Below, piece after piece: positions 25,811-36,121 of a stretch of DNA of 64,000 bases (positions within the stretch are counted from its first letter, which is position 1; each line of letters starts with the position of its first letter). Both the position numbers and the translations under genes were made by a program. The notes under the pieces are model-generated. The model was not told the DNA's origin. It was given only the letters and a program-made list of their open reading frames with translations, and ran no database searches. The stretch is from Methanothrix soehngenii GP6. GTDB lineage: Archaea; Halobacteriota; Methanosarcinia; Methanotrichales; Methanotrichaceae. The stretch spans positions 1,860,001 to 1,924,000 of the forward strand of contig NC_015416.1 of NCBI RefSeq assembly GCF_000204415.1, read 5' to 3'.

Positions 25811-26322
25811 GCCTCCAGAGTCCTCTGCTCTCCGGCCATCCTCGCCTCTGCCTTCCCCCGGCCCTTTGCTCCAGCTGGCTCACTGTAGATGCAGAACACC
25901 CGGTCGGCCAATTCGGTTATCTTCTCCAGGTGGGGATCCAGCGCAGGCGCATAGAGAAGAATGGTTGCCTCTCTGGAGGTCTGCTTGAGGGCCTGGGCCA
26001 GGTAGCCCACCATCTCCTGGGAGTCCTCGTAGAGTAAGGGGTCGTGCTCCACAATCAGGATGCTGTGGTGGTTCTCCTCCAGTATGGTCATGAGCTGGAA
26101 GGAGGTGAAGGCTCGGCGCACTTCCAGCTCGGTGATGTTCCGGTTCAGCCGGCTGAGGATGCGGGAGTAGTTGCCGCTGATGAAGAGGATCTTATAGCGC
26201 TGCAATTCAGGATGGCTGTTGATAGCACCGGCCATCAGCTCCACCGGGGCGACCAGGACGTTGAAGGTCTCGGGGAGGAGGGAGACGGTCGGGCAGAGTT
26301 CGATCTCCATGATGGAGAACAA
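25801..26322 (-). CDS. Hypothetical archaeal protein, RecA/ATPase-like layout
   Basis: 173 residues. Opens MEIELCPTVSLLPETFNVLVAPVE, given here in part as VSLLPETFNVLVAPVE, then YKILFISGNYSRIL, ELEVRRAFTSFQLMTIL, a Walker-B-like strand HSILIVEHDPLLY and EATILLYAPALDP. Alternating hydrophobic strands and helices suggest a Rossmann-type or P-loop-like fold, but a Walker A is not present. A second ATG at 26308-26310 is an equally good start. A MITE lies 78 bp upstream. I recall no named family. Confidence 0.6.
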   Translation of the reverse strand: MFSIMEIELCPTVSLLPETFNVLVAPVELMAGAINSHPELQRYKILFISGNYSRILSRLNRNITELEVRRAFTSFQLMTILEENHHSILIVEHDPLLYEDSQEMVGYLAQALKQTSREATILLYAPALDPHLEKITELADRVFCIYSEPAGAKGRGKAEARMAGEQRTLEAYS

Positions 26323-26399
26323 GGTGCTTCGAGGATATCAGGGCGAGGCAAGGGAGCGGGGCGAAAGCGAAGCCATTTGGCCACACAGTCTCCCATCTG

Positions 26400-26549
26400 G
26401 GTCGTGATCCTAAAATAGGTTGAAGTTTCTGGAACTCGATTACCGATTGCGGTCTCTCGGACACGCCCGAGAGAGGTCATTCTGGGCAAAACAGCATTCA
26501 ATAAATTCTGCGGGAGGCCTAAATACCAACCCATAATTGATTCACGACA
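26400..26549. mobile_element. MITE copy 1
   Basis: About 150 bp, closely similar to 37336-37491 along its whole length. Ends GGTCGTGA... and ...TTCACGAC form short inverted repeats. An internal hairpin TCTCTCGG/CCGAGAGA lies at 26453-26474. No coding capacity. Target duplication not visible here, so this copy is probably older. It lies 78 bp upstream of the start of the minus-strand gene ending at 25801. Confidence 0.75.
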
Positions 26550-26644
26550 AAAGATCTATTATTGTTACCTATTCTAAAAATATTCATAACTCGTCACAAT
26601 AATTTGCCTGAACTATTGTAGATATAAATCTTTCCATAGCTCTG

Positions 26645-27382
26645 CTAAACGCTCATCCTCCTGAGGGCCATCATCCCTCCGCCCAAGAATAACAGAAAGA
26701 AGAGGAAAAGAACCAGGAACGATGACCAGGGAAGAGGCTGGTCCAATGCAGCCGCCCTCAGAAACAGGCTGGAGTGGGTGAGAGGAAGGGCGTACAGCGC
26801 CATCTTCAGCCCGAAGGGAACCTGGGAGACGGAGAAGAAGGTTCCGCCCAGGAATGTCATCGGCATGAGAATCAGGCTGCCAAAGGTGGCCATATCCTCA
26901 TGAGATCGGGCCAGCAGGGCAGCCAGAACACCCAGAAAGGCAAAGGTCAGGCAGCTAAGCAGCAATCCTAATACAAAGGGCAGAGTGATATGGATATGCC
27001 TGGCGATGAGAAAGGCTACGAGCAAGAACGCTACCGAACTCAGTATACCCCTCACCACCCCAATCAGCGCTTTTCCCAAGAGAATGGAGGGCAGTTCCAC
27101 CGGGGCCATGAGGCATTCATCAAAGCTCTTGAAATAGAGGCGATCGACATTGAGCCTGGTGCCGGCTCCATTGAAGCTGGTGGTCATGGCGGTCAGAGCG
27201 ATGATTCCCGGTATCACGAAATCAAGATAGCTGGTTCCGTTCATATCTATCCCGCGACCCAGGCCCCAGCCAAAGGCCACCAGATAGAGAAGCGGGCTCA
27301 TCAGGGTGGTGAGAAGATAGCGAGGCCAGCGCCGCTTGAGTGCTGTCAGGTCCGACCAGAGTATGCTGAAGGCATCGATCAT
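26645..27382 (-). CDS. ABC-2 type exporter permease
   Basis: 245 residues with about six membrane segments of the ABC-2 permease type (PF01061): YLLTTLMSPLLYLVAFGWGL, FVIPGIIALTAMTTSFNG, GVVRGILSSVAFLLVAFLIA, FVLGLLLSCLTFAFLGVLAAL and SFLVLFLFFLLFLGGGMMAL. The SYLDFVIPGIIALT segment is typical of the drug/polyketide exporter permease subgroup. It directly follows its ATPase gene (2-bp gap) and forms an exporter with it. Substrate unknown. Confidence 0.85.
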   Translation of the reverse strand: MIDAFSILWSDLTALKRRWPRYLLTTLMSPLLYLVAFGWGLGRGIDMNGTSYLDFVIPGIIALTAMTTSFNGAGTRLNVDRLYFKSFDECLMAPVELPSILLGKALIGVVRGILSSVAFLLVAFLIARHIHITLPFVLGLLLSCLTFAFLGVLAALLARSHEDMATFGSLILMPMTFLGGTFFSVSQVPFGLKMALYALPLTHSSLFLRAAALDQPLPWSSFLVLFLFFLLFLGGGMMALRRMSV

Positions 27383-27383
27383 G

Positions 27384-28244
27384 CTAGTCTCCCATCACCT
27401 TCTCACCGGTCAGCTCGATGAACACATCCTCCAGGTTGGACTCTCGCATGACCACCCTCTCCGAGCCTGGAAGATCCTGAATAAACCGGGAGGCACTTGA
27501 TCGATCCGGAAAGTAGCGGTAAGTTGTGCCGCACGCCTCCCCCTGCATCTCTACCGCTATCATTCCCAGCCTTTGCCGCAGCTCCAGAGGGCTTCCCAGA
27601 GCTATGAGCCTGCCGTGATGAAGAATTCCAACCCGCTGACACAAGGCCTCGGCCTCTTCGATATAGTGGGTGGTCAAGAAGACCGTCGTGCCTTCCAGGT
27701 TCATCCTGCGGATGAGATCCCAGACCCGGCGTCTGGTTTGAGCGTCCAATCCCACCGTCGGCTCATCCAGGAAGAGGAGCTTGGGCCTGTGGATGAGCGC
27801 CCGGGCTATCATGGCCCTCCTCTTCATTCCCCCAGAGACGCTATCGATGAGCTGATCGGAGTGATCGGACAGCCCCACATAATCGAGCAGTTCCGCGATC
27901 CTCTCCTTTCGTTCCCTGGATTGGAGGTGGTGCAGCCGGGCATGAAGCTCCAGGTTCTCGCCGATGGTCAGGTCCCGGTTCAGGCTCAAGTGCTGCTGAA
28001 CCACGCCAAACTCCGACTTCACCCTGGACGGGTCCTTTGCCACATCGATGCCGTTGATCCGAATCCGTCCGGACGAGGGCTTGGTGAGGGTGGTAAGGAT
28101 GCGAATGGTGGTGGTCTTGCCAGCTCCATTTGGCCCCAAGAAGCCGAAGAGTTCTCCCTGTCCGACCTCAAGATTCAAGTTATCTACTACCTTCTTCCTC
28201 GAGTACTCCTTCTTCAGGCCCGATATCTCGATCATACTGCTCAT
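27384..28244 (-). CDS. ABC-2 exporter ATPase (DrrA-like)
   Basis: 286 residues. Walker A GPNGAGKTT, Q-loop region VQQHLSLNRDLT, signature VSGGMKRRA, Walker B LLFLDEP, D-loop VGLDAQTRR and H-loop FLTTHY. Closest in pattern to the DrrA/NodI exporter ATPases. The C-terminal extension ends GSERVVMRESNLEDVFIELTG, shown in part (ESNLEDVFIELTG). MIEISGLKKEYS begins at the fourth codon, an alternative start (28235). Energises the permease encoded next. Confidence 0.88.
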   Translation of the reverse strand: MSSMIEISGLKKEYSRKKVVDNLNLEVGQGELFGFLGPNGAGKTTTIRILTTLTKPSSGRIRINGIDVAKDPSRVKSEFGVVQQHLSLNRDLTIGENLELHARLHHLQSRERKERIAELLDYVGLSDHSDQLIDSVSGGMKRRAMIARALIHRPKLLFLDEPTVGLDAQTRRRVWDLIRRMNLEGTTVFLTTHYIEEAEALCQRVGILHHGRLIALGSPLELRQRLGMIAVEMQGEACGTTYRYFPDRSSASRFIQDLPGSERVVMRESNLEDVFIELTGEKVMGD

Positions 28245-28336
28245 ATCTATCTGAATTATATTAACCGCATATATTAATTATATATGTTAATTATATTTAT
28301 TAATTCTTTATTTCTATCATCATCTCTATAATAGCA

Positions 28337-30379
28337 TTATGTTGCAGCATATTCATTTATGGTCGCGTCATCGAACAGAAGCTTCTGCTCTTCATCTACG
28401 ATCCTGAGAAGGGACTCCGGGGTTAAGCTGGATAGGGGATAGTACTTTCCCTGACACTGATCCGCGATCTGATGGCAATAGCCTAAACGCATATCCAGGA
28501 AGGAGCTGTCTACGACCTCACTGTCGATGACGATGGTATGGATTCCCAGGTGCTTTATCCGTTCTGAGATCGCCATCAGCTCGTCTTTGATCTTTCCACC
28601 CATTCCCTCATTAGCCCTGCCATCGGATATGAGAACCATCATCAGTTTGCTCTCCTCATCCTTTCTCAGTTCTCCCTGCAAGAGCTGCAATCCGCGGGAG
28701 AGGCCGGCGGATAGAGGTGTCTTGCCCCCGGTGGGAAGCTCTCGCAAGCGGCCAAGGGCCAGATCCACGCTGGTGCAGGGGGGAAGTATGATCTCGGCTT
28801 CCTTTCCTTTGAAGGCTATCATGCCGATCTTGTCTCTCTTCTGGTAGGAGTCCATTAAGAGGGAGAGAACTGCACCCTTGGCGCTCTCCATCCTCTGATT
28901 GGCCCCCATGGATCCGCTGGCATCTACCACGAAGAGGACTACGGCGGAGGTCTTGCCCACTCTCTCCTTCTCCCGTATATCCTCGCCCTTCACGATGATG
29001 GCGTTGGGGCCGGATCTGATCCTTTGATAGGGGGCAGCGGCACGAATGGTGGCATCAATGGCAATATCTTTTCCTTCCTGGGGCATTTTCTGGCGCAGAT
29101 ACCGGCCGCGGTTGCGCAGAGCCAGTGTATTCATCCTCCTGCCGCTGGTCTTGCGGCGGGCGATTCGGTCCCTCTTGCGGGGCATCGTTATGGCACGCAC
29201 ATCGATAGGCGTGCCGATCTCGAATATCCTCTCTTGGGGCTTAGCGGCCTGTTTTTGATCCGTGTCCTTTTGTTCCGACGGCTCCTGTGGTTGTTGCTCA
29301 TTCTTCTTCTGCTGCTCGGGCTTTTGATCCTGATGCTGGTGTTCATGCTGCTTCTGAGACATGGACTTCTCCAGCCGTTCCTTGTTCAGTGTGGGCGGCT
29401 CAAATGGCCTGCTCCTCATCCTATGGGCCAGGGCTAGCTCCATGGCTTTCTTGACATCCTCCTGGTTGACTTCGGTCCTGCCATCGAAGGCGGCGATGGT
29501 CTTGGCGGTTCTGGTGATGACTATCTCCGCTCGGTGTGTCTTGACTCCAAGATCGATGCAGGTGGAAGCGATTAAACGGAGGAAGTCATCGCTCATGCTC
29601 ACCTGACTGAGAAGCTGGCGAGCCCTGGATATCTTCTGTTTCATATCCACCTGTTCTTGTTGCCATTCTTTGGCAAATCCCTTTGGATCAAGGTCAAAAG
29701 CTTCTGCGATCTTGGCGATCTGCATTCTCTGCTCCACGTCCTCAATTCCAGCAACGCTCACCTGTAAGCCGAATCGGTCCAGAAGCTGGGGCCGGATCTC
29801 TCCCTCCTCAGGATTCATCGTCCCCACCAGGATGAATTTGGATGGATGAGCAACGGATACGCCCTCCCGTTCCACAATGTTGACGCCCATGGCCGCAGCA
29901 TCCAGCAGCACATCTGCCACATGATCGTCCAGAAGATTAACCTCGTCAATGTAGAGGATGCCGCGATTAGCGGCTGCGAGAATGCCGGGCTCCAGCGCTT
30001 TTATTCCTTCTTTTATGGCCCGTTCCACGTTCAGCGATCCTACCACCCGATCTTCGGTTGCTCCCAGCGGCAGATCGACTACAGGGGTCTTTTTCTCTAC
30101 TGCTGTGATCTGATTTGATTGGCTCTTCTGGTAGCACAGGTCGCACATATCCTCTGGATTCTCCGGATTGCAGTTGAATGGGCAGTCAGATGCCACCTGA
30201 ATGGTCTCCAACAGATCTGCCAAGGACCTTACTGCTGTGGATTTGGCAGTTCCCTTGTCACCCCGGATCAGGACGCCGCCGATGCGGGGATTGATGGCAT
30301 TCAGAATCAGGGCAAATCTCATGTCGTCCTGCCCTACTATGGATGTAAATGGTATGGTCCTTCTCTTCAAATGGTGCAT
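28337..30379 (-). CDS. ChlI/ChlD-type fused chelatase AAA+ and VWA subunit
   Basis: 680 residues, combining the AAA+ motor (ChlI/BchI-like) and the VWA integrin-like domain (ChlD/BchD/CobT-like). N-terminal half: [10 protein letters not shown], Walker [10 protein letters not shown] (40-48), a Cys cluster (residues 66, 70, 79, 82), [15 protein letters not shown] and Walker B LYIDEV (about 143-148). A Gln/Glu/Lys-rich linker follows at about 345-400. The VWA domain has [13 protein letters not shown] near residue 490 and a second motif near TPLSAG. ATP hydrolysis drives metal insertion by CobN-type large subunits; the likely partner is the CobN at 13254. It is not adjacent, so pairing is inferred. 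Confidence 0.88.
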   Translation of the reverse strand: MHHLKRRTIPFTSIVGQDDMRFALILNAINPRIGGVLIRGDKGTAKSTAVRSLADLLETIQVASDCPFNCNPENPEDMCDLCYQKSQSNQITAVEKKTPVVDLPLGATEDRVVGSLNVERAIKEGIKALEPGILAAANRGILYIDEVNLLDDHVADVLLDAAAMGVNIVEREGVSVAHPSKFILVGTMNPEEGEIRPQLLDRFGLQVSVAGIEDVEQRMQIAKIAEAFDLDPKGFAKEWQQEQVDMKQKISRARQLLSQVSMSDDFLRLIASTCIDLGVKTHRAEIVITRTAKTIAAFDGRTEVNQEDVKKAMELALAHRMRSRPFEPPTLNKERLEKSMSQKQHEHQHQDQKPEQQKKNEQQPQEPSEQKDTDQKQAAKPQERIFEIGTPIDVRAITMPRKRDRIARRKTSGRRMNTLALRNRGRYLRQKMPQEGKDIAIDATIRAAAPYQRIRSGPNAIIVKGEDIREKERVGKTSAVVLFVVDASGSMGANQRMESAKGAVLSLLMDSYQKRDKIGMIAFKGKEAEIILPPCTSVDLALGRLRELPTGGKTPLSAGLSRGLQLLQGELRKDEESKLMMVLISDGRANEGMGGKIKDELMAISERIKHLGIHTIVIDSEVVDSSFLDMRLGYCHQIADQCQGKYYPLSSLTPESLLRIVDEEQKLLFDDATINEYAAT

Positions 30380-30786
30380 GTAATCGCCTTTTTTATTTAG
30401 CGTATCTCTGACGTATATAAGGCTTATGTCATATTAAAAAGTAAGAAATTTCAAATAATTTTTTAATTAATTGTTACATATAGATCTAAATTTAGTCTTA
30501 TACTATGCGCGAATCTCGAATTAGATCTGATTTCTTATATGAATTCTTCTATGTGATATGCAATGCGCTTGTCAGGGACCAAGGATTTTCGGCTCAAATT
30601 CCAGTCTGATGAGATGATATCGATGAATGCACATATAGAAAAGAGCTTTCTGCTATTTAGAGAATTTCTAGCATACTAATAATTTGCAGTGATATTTGAT
30701 GCCTTCAGCGGATGAACTGGGAGAACAATTGTGATATAGTAATACAATTACCAAAAGACTTATTAATATTGGTATAAACCAGCAAG
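30380..30786. other. AT-rich divergent intergenic region
   Basis: About 400 bp without a supported gene between the minus-strand ChlID gene and the plus-strand permease operon. It should carry both promoters. TATA-like stretches occur near 30412 and 30763-30770 (TTAATATT, GGTATAAACC). Confidence 0.4.
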
Positions 30787-31026
30787 ATGATATCGATGAT
30801 CGAATCAGGAGAGAGTAAGGCTGCCCCTGAAGGCGCAAACCACGATGAGATCAGCCCTGCTGTGGGGCTGCCCAGCAGAAAGAATGAGCCCGATAGAGAT
30901 TTTCCGCCGGCAACGATCATCAAGGGCAATGATTTTGGCCAATCACATCTGAACGGCTATGGTTTGCTCCCGGAATCCAGGGTTGATGCTATAAATAGAG
31001 CCTTCATCTCTTATTCTGAGGCATGA
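30787..31026 (+). CDS. Possible small protein coupled to the BtuC-like permease
   Basis: 79 codons whose TGA overlaps the ATG of the next gene (ATGA), a typical coupling arrangement. The product is hydrophilic with no motif (ESGESKAAPEGANHDEIS, DAINRAFISYSEA). There is no clear ribosome binding site. Its existence as a protein rests mainly on the overlap and on an undisturbed frame; a chance frame is possible. Confidence 0.35.
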   Translation: MISMIESGESKAAPEGANHDEISPAVGLPSRKNEPDRDFPPATIIKGNDFGQSHLNGYGLLPESRVDAINRAFISYSEA

Positions 31027-32147
31027 GGCTGATGTCCGAATCACAAATGAAAGAGAAGCTGGGCGCGGGCCAGAAGACTCAGCCCAGGACGACTGCTGCT
31101 CAGGAGCTGAGGGCGGAGTACCAGAAGTTCATCGGAAGGAAGATGCTCTTTCTCGCTGCTCTTGTCTTAGGCATTGTATTGCTGGCGGGCTATGCTGCCA
31201 CCCGGGGATCGGCGGATATCAGCGTGATGGATGTCTACTCCACTATCCTGGCAAAGTTCTTTCCCCAGTATTTCCAGACCACCTGGTTCTCAGATACCAT
31301 CGTCTGGGGACTGAGGCTGCATAGAATCCTTATGGGGATAGTGGGAGGAATCGGCCTGGCCATCGCCGGAGCGGTCATGCAGGGCATCCTTAAAAATCCC
31401 CTGGCCAGCCCCTTCACCCTGGGCATCTCATCAGCTGCTTCCTTTGGTGCGGCCATGGCCATAATCATGGGGGCGGGGTTCATGGGCGGAGAATGGCTGA
31501 TCATCGGCAATGCCTTTGTTTTCACTCTTCTCGCTGCGGGGGCGGTCTATGGACTGGCAAAATATAAAGGAGTCACACCAGAGACCATGATCCTGGCGGG
31601 AATTGCCATCTCATACCTTTTCAGTGCCATGACCTCATTTCTGCAGTATATCGGCCATGCAGAGCAGGTTCAGGAGGTGGTCTTCTGGTCGATGGGCTCG
31701 CTGGGCCGCTCTTCTTGGGATAAGGTCTGGATAGTCACCGCGGTCATAGCCATCTGCCTTCCCTATCTTATCATCAAATCCTGGGACATAAATGCCATGG
31801 GGGCAGGTGACGAGACCGCCAAGAGCCTGGGGGTGAATGTGGAGAGGACCCGGGTGATCAGCATGATGCTGGTCTCGTTCATAACCGCCTCGGTGATATG
31901 CTTTACTGGCACCATAGGCTTCATCGGTCTGGTCGCTCCTCATATAACCCGGATGGCAATTGGTGGGGATCACAGGTTCCTGCTTCCCGCCTCTGCTCTG
32001 GTGGGGGCGCTGCTTCTCTTAGGAGCTGATACCCTGGCCAGGACCATTCTCGCTCCAGTGATTCTGCCCGTGGGAATAATGACCGCCTTTTTAGGGGTGC
32101 CATTCTTCGTCTACCTCTTCATGCGCAGGAAGAGGGAGTTCTGGTAG
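31023..32147 (+). CDS. BtuC/FecCD-type metal-chelate ABC permease
   Basis: 374 residues with about 10 membrane helices of the FecCD family. After a hydrophilic N-terminal tail of about 40 residues come MLFLAALVLGIVLLAGYAAT, the family string RILMGIVGGIGLAIAGAVMQG (here given in part) and NPLASPFTLGISSAASFGAA, then GTIGFIGLVAPHITRM (the loop contacting the ATPase) and ILPVGIMTAFLGVPFFVYL. It imports corrinoids, siderophores or similar chelates with a BtuF-type binding protein; the intact one at 12007 is the obvious partner. No BtuD-type ATPase gene lies in the window. Confidence 0.88.
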   Translation: MRLMSESQMKEKLGAGQKTQPRTTAAQELRAEYQKFIGRKMLFLAALVLGIVLLAGYAATRGSADISVMDVYSTILAKFFPQYFQTTWFSDTIVWGLRLHRILMGIVGGIGLAIAGAVMQGILKNPLASPFTLGISSAASFGAAMAIIMGAGFMGGEWLIIGNAFVFTLLAAGAVYGLAKYKGVTPETMILAGIAISYLFSAMTSFLQYIGHAEQVQEVVFWSMGSLGRSSWDKVWIVTAVIAICLPYLIIKSWDINAMGAGDETAKSLGVNVERTRVISMMLVSFITASVICFTGTIGFIGLVAPHITRMAIGGDHRFLLPASALVGALLLLGADTLARTILAPVILPVGIMTAFLGVPFFVYLFMRRKREFW

Positions 32148-32181
32148 GCATGCCTGTCCGAAGGATGAAGGATCCAATCGA

Positions 32182-32280
32182 TTATGGGTGCCTCATCTTC
32201 CTTTTTTTCGCCATCGCCTCCTGATCCAGATCGTCAACCGCACCGTCCAGGTTAGCATCAGTCATTGGAATTTCTATCAT
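32182..32280 (-). CDS. Micro-ORF with an EF-hand/dockerin-like loop
   Basis: 32 codons on the minus strand. The string DANLDGAVDDLD fits the 12-residue calcium-binding loop (D-x-N-x-D-G...D) found in dockerins and EF-hands. The rest is a short basic tail. No convincing ribosome binding site; it could be the relic of a dockerin-containing protein. It lies in the 220-bp gap after the BtuC-like gene, which otherwise shows nothing. Confidence 0.22.
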   Translation of the reverse strand: MIEIPMTDANLDGAVDDLDQEAMAKKRKMRHP

Positions 32281-32369
32281 CCAATCCAATTTGGCGATAG
32301 TCCTAAATTCCTATCTAAGTTACTTATATCATGAATAACTAATAGCATATGGCTTAAAGGGTGGTCATA

Positions 32370-32687
32370 ATGAAGAAAGAGGAATTCCTAAAACAGATTG
32401 AAGGATATGCATTCCCTGAAATGTTCAATCAGGACCTTCTCGATCGTGCAGCAGAGATGTTCGGAAAGTGGGGGAAGACCGCTCATCTGGATGAAAAGGA
32501 GCATTTATTCGAGAGCTTTGGACTGAATCCCCTGCCGGAGGACAGCGATGAGATCAAGGAGCAGAAGGCTGCCATCAGACATATCTGTTCCAGGATGATG
32601 GATGCAAGCATCAACCGCAGGGATGCTGCCGATCTCATCCGAAACTTCAATCGAATAAAAGATCCAGGCTACAAGTGGCTGGATTGA
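32370..32687 (+). CDS. Small hypothetical protein, DUF-like
   Basis: 105 residues from ATG at 32370 (KKEEFLKQIEGYAF); GGGTGG lies upstream, better placed than the GTG at 32361. Acidic, helical and soluble: FNQDLLDRAAEMFGKWGKTA, SDEIKEQKAAIRHICSRMMD and NRRDAADLIRNFNRI. I do not recognise the family. It stands between the BtuC-like gene and a methyltransferase and has its own promoter space. Confidence 0.6.
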   Translation: MKKEEFLKQIEGYAFPEMFNQDLLDRAAEMFGKWGKTAHLDEKEHLFESFGLNPLPEDSDEIKEQKAAIRHICSRMMDASINRRDAADLIRNFNRIKDPGYKWLD

Positions 32688-32816
32688 ACTTCAATTTTTT
32701 TAATGCTTCCCTCACCACCTACCACCAGTGATGCCAATCCGGCGGCACGAGGCCGACAAGCTATAAATAGCCCTCATATTCAAGGCCGATAGTTCATTGC
32801 CTGTGAGATCAAAGGG

Positions 32817-33683
32817 ATGTCCAGATCAAATAGCGCTTCTGAGTTTATGAAATATAACTATGGTGAAGATAGGTTATGCCTGGAGAGAGAGGAGCTGGCC
32901 TTCTGGGAGCGACAAAGGAGATGCGGCGACGACTGCGATCTCAAGATGGCCCGCGATCTACCCGATGATACTCCCCAGTTCATATTACGCCTGCAAAGGG
33001 AGTTTGAGGAGAGGGCAACAGCCTTCTCTTTTGCCGGATCAGGTGGCATGGTCCTGGATGCAGGGTGCGGCAATGGGGAGCTGCTAATTGCAGCCCTTGA
33101 GATGGGGATGGCAAAGGAAAATGGGCCCAGGTTCATCGGCATGGACTTCTCTGCCAACATGCTTGGTCGGGCCAGATTCCGCACATCCGGTGATCCGAGG
33201 GCAGCATTTCTTCAGGGAAGCATAACCTCGCTTCCCTTTGTTGATCAGTCATTCGACTGGGTAGTGAGCAGCGGCGTTCTTACCTGTCTTGCCTCTCCAC
33301 AGTCGATGGCAGAGGCCCTGCAGGAGTTCAATCGGGTTCTCCGCCCAGGCGGAGGACTGGTGGTGGATTTCTTCAACCGCCTATCCCATTACACCCTGGC
33401 GAGAAAATATCTATTCGGAGAACGGATAGTTCCGCCGGAGTATCTCTCCTTTTCAGAATTCCAGAATCAATTGGAGAATGCCGGCTTTCAGATCGAAGAG
33501 CATCTCGGTTTCGACTTCAAGCTCTGCCAAGGCTACTTATTTATGAGCCGCTACAGGCCGGTCGTCGATCCGGCTTATCTGCAGGAGCGCATCTCCCAAT
33601 TACTGGAGAAACGGATTGTGCCACTATGGCCCAAGCTAAGTCTTTTCGGATACAGGATATATGTAAGGTGCAAAAAGATATAG
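32817..33683 (+). CDS. Class I SAM-dependent methyltransferase
   Basis: 288 residues. Motif I GMVLDAGCGNGELL (near 78-91), motif II region PRFIGMDFSANML, motif III FDWVVSSGVLTCL and the post motif NRVLRPGGGLVVDFF define a Rossmann-fold SAM methyltransferase of the Methyltransf_11/25 type. An N-terminal extension of about 70 residues precedes it. Substrate unknown; ubiquinone/menaquinone-type or small-molecule enzymes share this layout. The start is ATG at 32817 with a purine-rich site upstream. Confidence 0.8.
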   Translation: MSRSNSASEFMKYNYGEDRLCLEREELAFWERQRRCGDDCDLKMARDLPDDTPQFILRLQREFEERATAFSFAGSGGMVLDAGCGNGELLIAALEMGMAKENGPRFIGMDFSANMLGRARFRTSGDPRAAFLQGSITSLPFVDQSFDWVVSSGVLTCLASPQSMAEALQEFNRVLRPGGGLVVDFFNRLSHYTLARKYLFGERIVPPEYLSFSEFQNQLENAGFQIEEHLGFDFKLCQGYLFMSRYRPVVDPAYLQERISQLLEKRIVPLWPKLSLFGYRIYVRCKKI

Positions 33684-33694
33684 AGTTTTAGCAG

Positions 33695-36121
33695 TCAGTT
33701 CTGCCCTCCGCCCCTCGACCAGCTGCCAATTCCATCGTTTTTGCCAATCGCACTGACATCAGATCTCAAGATCGCTCTCAACTCTTCCAGGTTCACCGGC
33801 TTGCTGATGTAGCCGTCCATTCCCGAATCGATGCATTTCTCCTTGTCACCCTCCATGGCAAATGCGGTGATAGCGATGATCTTTGGCAATGTCGGCCGGG
33901 TTTCTCTGATCTTTCTGGCGGCATCCAGCCCATCCATCTCTGGCATTTGAATGTCCATGAGGATCACATCGTAATCCTGGCGATCCAGGGCGACAAGGAC
34001 CTCCAGGCCATTAGCAGCTACATCAGCGCGATAGCCGAGCTTATGGAGCATCTTTTTAATAACCTTCTGATTGATTATGTTGTCCTCCGCCACCAGTATA
34101 CGTAGAGGACGCTGGGGGCCCATAGAGATGCTGCTCTTCGACCCTTTTGCCAGCTCTCCGGGCGGTGGCGATAACGCTTCCATTGCCTTTATAGTGAAAT
34201 GGAATGTTGATCCCTTGCCCTCCTCTGACTCCGCCCAAATCGAGCCATCCATGAGCTCCACGAGCCTCTTGCTTATTGCCAGGCCCAGGCCCGCGCCACC
34301 ATACCTGCGAGTGGTACAGGGCTCAACCTGGCAGAAGGACTGAAAGAGGCAGTTCATCTTCTCTGCTGGTATTCCGATGCCCGTATCCATAACAGCGAAG
34401 TGGATCTCATGCTCTCTACCCCCCAAATCTCTGCCCGAAACCAGGATCCTGACCTCTCCAGAGCTGGTGAACTTCACCGCATTGCCCAATATGTTGACCA
34501 GTATCTGGCGCAGCCTGGTGGGATCGCTGACAATGGTCTTTGGAATGCTCTCTTCGATATCATATCCCAAGGTCAGGCCCTTTTCCTGGGCAACTGGAGC
34601 CATCAGATCAACAGCATCCTCAATGCTCTTTTTGACATCAAAAGGCTGGACTTCCAGCTCCATCTTGCCGCTATCGATCTTCGAGAAGTCCAGGATATCA
34701 TTGATGATTGCTAAAAGTGCATCTCCACTGCTTCTGATGATCTCCATATGGTCGCGTTGCTCTCTATTCAGGTCCGTGCCCAGGAGAATTCCAGTGAGGC
34801 CGATGACGGCATTCAGAGGGGTTCTGATCTCATGGCTCATATTGGCTAAAAATTCGGATTTTGCGTTGGTTGCCGCCTCTGCCGCCTCCTTGGATCTTCT
34901 CAGATCCTCTTCGATCTTCTTTCGCTCTAAAATATCCTCCTCTAGCTTTCGGTTTGCCGCTTTCAGCATAGCCGTCCTATCCATAACCCTGCTCTCTAGA
35001 TGCTGGTTAAGCCTTCGTACCTCTTCCTCTGCTCTTTTGGATGTCTGGAATAATCTCTCGTTCTCCTTCAGAGCGACGATCTGGCGAATGACTATCAGAC
35101 CTATTATCCCCCCCACAGAATAAGATAGATGAGGCGTGCTTATGGCAAGAGGACGGTCAAAGCTCCAGATAAGGATGATGTATGCGCCAGCAACGAAGAT
35201 GTAAGGGATGTAGTGAGCACCAGGAAACCGCACCATGCCGGAATCAAGAGCATAAGGAGACGCAGAGGATGCAACGGTGCGGGCATAAGCAGGCTCTTCG
35301 GAGGGAACCTTCTGGAATGGAGGTGCATCGCTGGGTGAGGTGCTGGCCTGCAGTATTCCCGCCAGGCCGATCATCGAGTAGGCCATTATCCAGCCCACGT
35401 CCCAAATGCCGCCGGAATCATATATGTTGTTTAATGATTGGTATGCCAGGATGAGATCAGCGATGATCATCACTATCGTTCCCATTACCAGAAGAAGCAC
35501 TGGACCCATCTGCTGAAATCGGATCCGCCGAAGGAGGAGTTCAACCAGCGCTAAGAGAAGCATCAAACCCAAGACGGGATATGCCACGGATAATGCCTGT
35601 GTGCGGAAGATTGCTCCTGCGCTGGACTCGATCGTGGGTGCGATTAAAACCACCCAGAATATTATAACGGAGGCGATGATCACGATCCCTTCATCCAGCA
35701 TGACCTTCAGCCGTTCACTGGAGGTCAGGGATTGGGTAGGCAAGAGGAGAATGCCCGCGATTAATAGGGGGTAATGAATCAGAAATAGCCAGTCTGCCAC
35801 GGATGGGAAGGGTGGCTGATCCAGCACTATCTCAGTATAAGCCCAGGCGATATCACCCAAAGTATGGGCCACCAGGGCAAGGGCAAGAACCGTCCAGGCT
35901 AAACGGACCTGTCTCCCATAGACAGAAGACCTCCTGGCGGCATAAAAAAGGGCTAGTGTGGCCAGAGAATCGACCAGGATCGCCAGCATATCGCTCGCCG
36001 TGATCTGCAGCTCATCTTTTAAGTGGATGCTAAATGAGATTGAGCAGAGGGCAACTATGAAGGCCAGCATCAAGGCCATGTTAAACGGTATGATCGACTT
36101 TATGCATTGATCAGAGATCAT
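33695..36121 (-). CDS. Hybrid sensor histidine kinase with multi-span membrane sensor
   Basis: About 808 residues from ATG at 36121 (GAAGG upstream; an in-frame TTG lies two codons earlier). About 8-9 membrane helices in residues 1-330 form the sensor. A coiled coil ([31 protein letters not shown]) leads to the HisKA domain with H-box [11 protein letters not shown] (about 428), then the HATPase with [19 protein letters not shown] and [13 protein letters not shown]. The C-terminal receiver has [14 protein letters not shown] (Asp about 720) and the K-T pair ([12 protein letters not shown]). It phosphorylates itself and relays to its own receiver. No output regulator is adjacent. Confidence 0.9.
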   Translation of the reverse strand: MISDQCIKSIIPFNMALMLAFIVALCSISFSIHLKDELQITASDMLAILVDSLATLALFYAARRSSVYGRQVRLAWTVLALALVAHTLGDIAWAYTEIVLDQPPFPSVADWLFLIHYPLLIAGILLLPTQSLTSSERLKVMLDEGIVIIASVIIFWVVLIAPTIESSAGAIFRTQALSVAYPVLGLMLLLALVELLLRRIRFQQMGPVLLLVMGTIVMIIADLILAYQSLNNIYDSGGIWDVGWIMAYSMIGLAGILQASTSPSDAPPFQKVPSEEPAYARTVASSASPYALDSGMVRFPGAHYIPYIFVAGAYIILIWSFDRPLAISTPHLSYSVGGIIGLIVIRQIVALKENERLFQTSKRAEEEVRRLNQHLESRVMDRTAMLKAANRKLEEDILERKKIEEDLRRSKEAAEAATNAKSEFLANMSHEIRTPLNAVIGLTGILLGTDLNREQRDHMEIIRSSGDALLAIINDILDFSKIDSGKMELEVQPFDVKKSIEDAVDLMAPVAQEKGLTLGYDIEESIPKTIVSDPTRLRQILVNILGNAVKFTSSGEVRILVSGRDLGGREHEIHFAVMDTGIGIPAEKMNCLFQSFCQVEPCTTRRYGGAGLGLAISKRLVELMDGSIWAESEEGKGSTFHFTIKAMEALSPPPGELAKGSKSSISMGPQRPLRILVAEDNIINQKVIKKMLHKLGYRADVAANGLEVLVALDRQDYDVILMDIQMPEMDGLDAARKIRETRPTLPKIIAITAFAMEGDKEKCIDSGMDGYISKPVNLEELRAILRSDVSAIGKNDGIGSWSRGGGQN

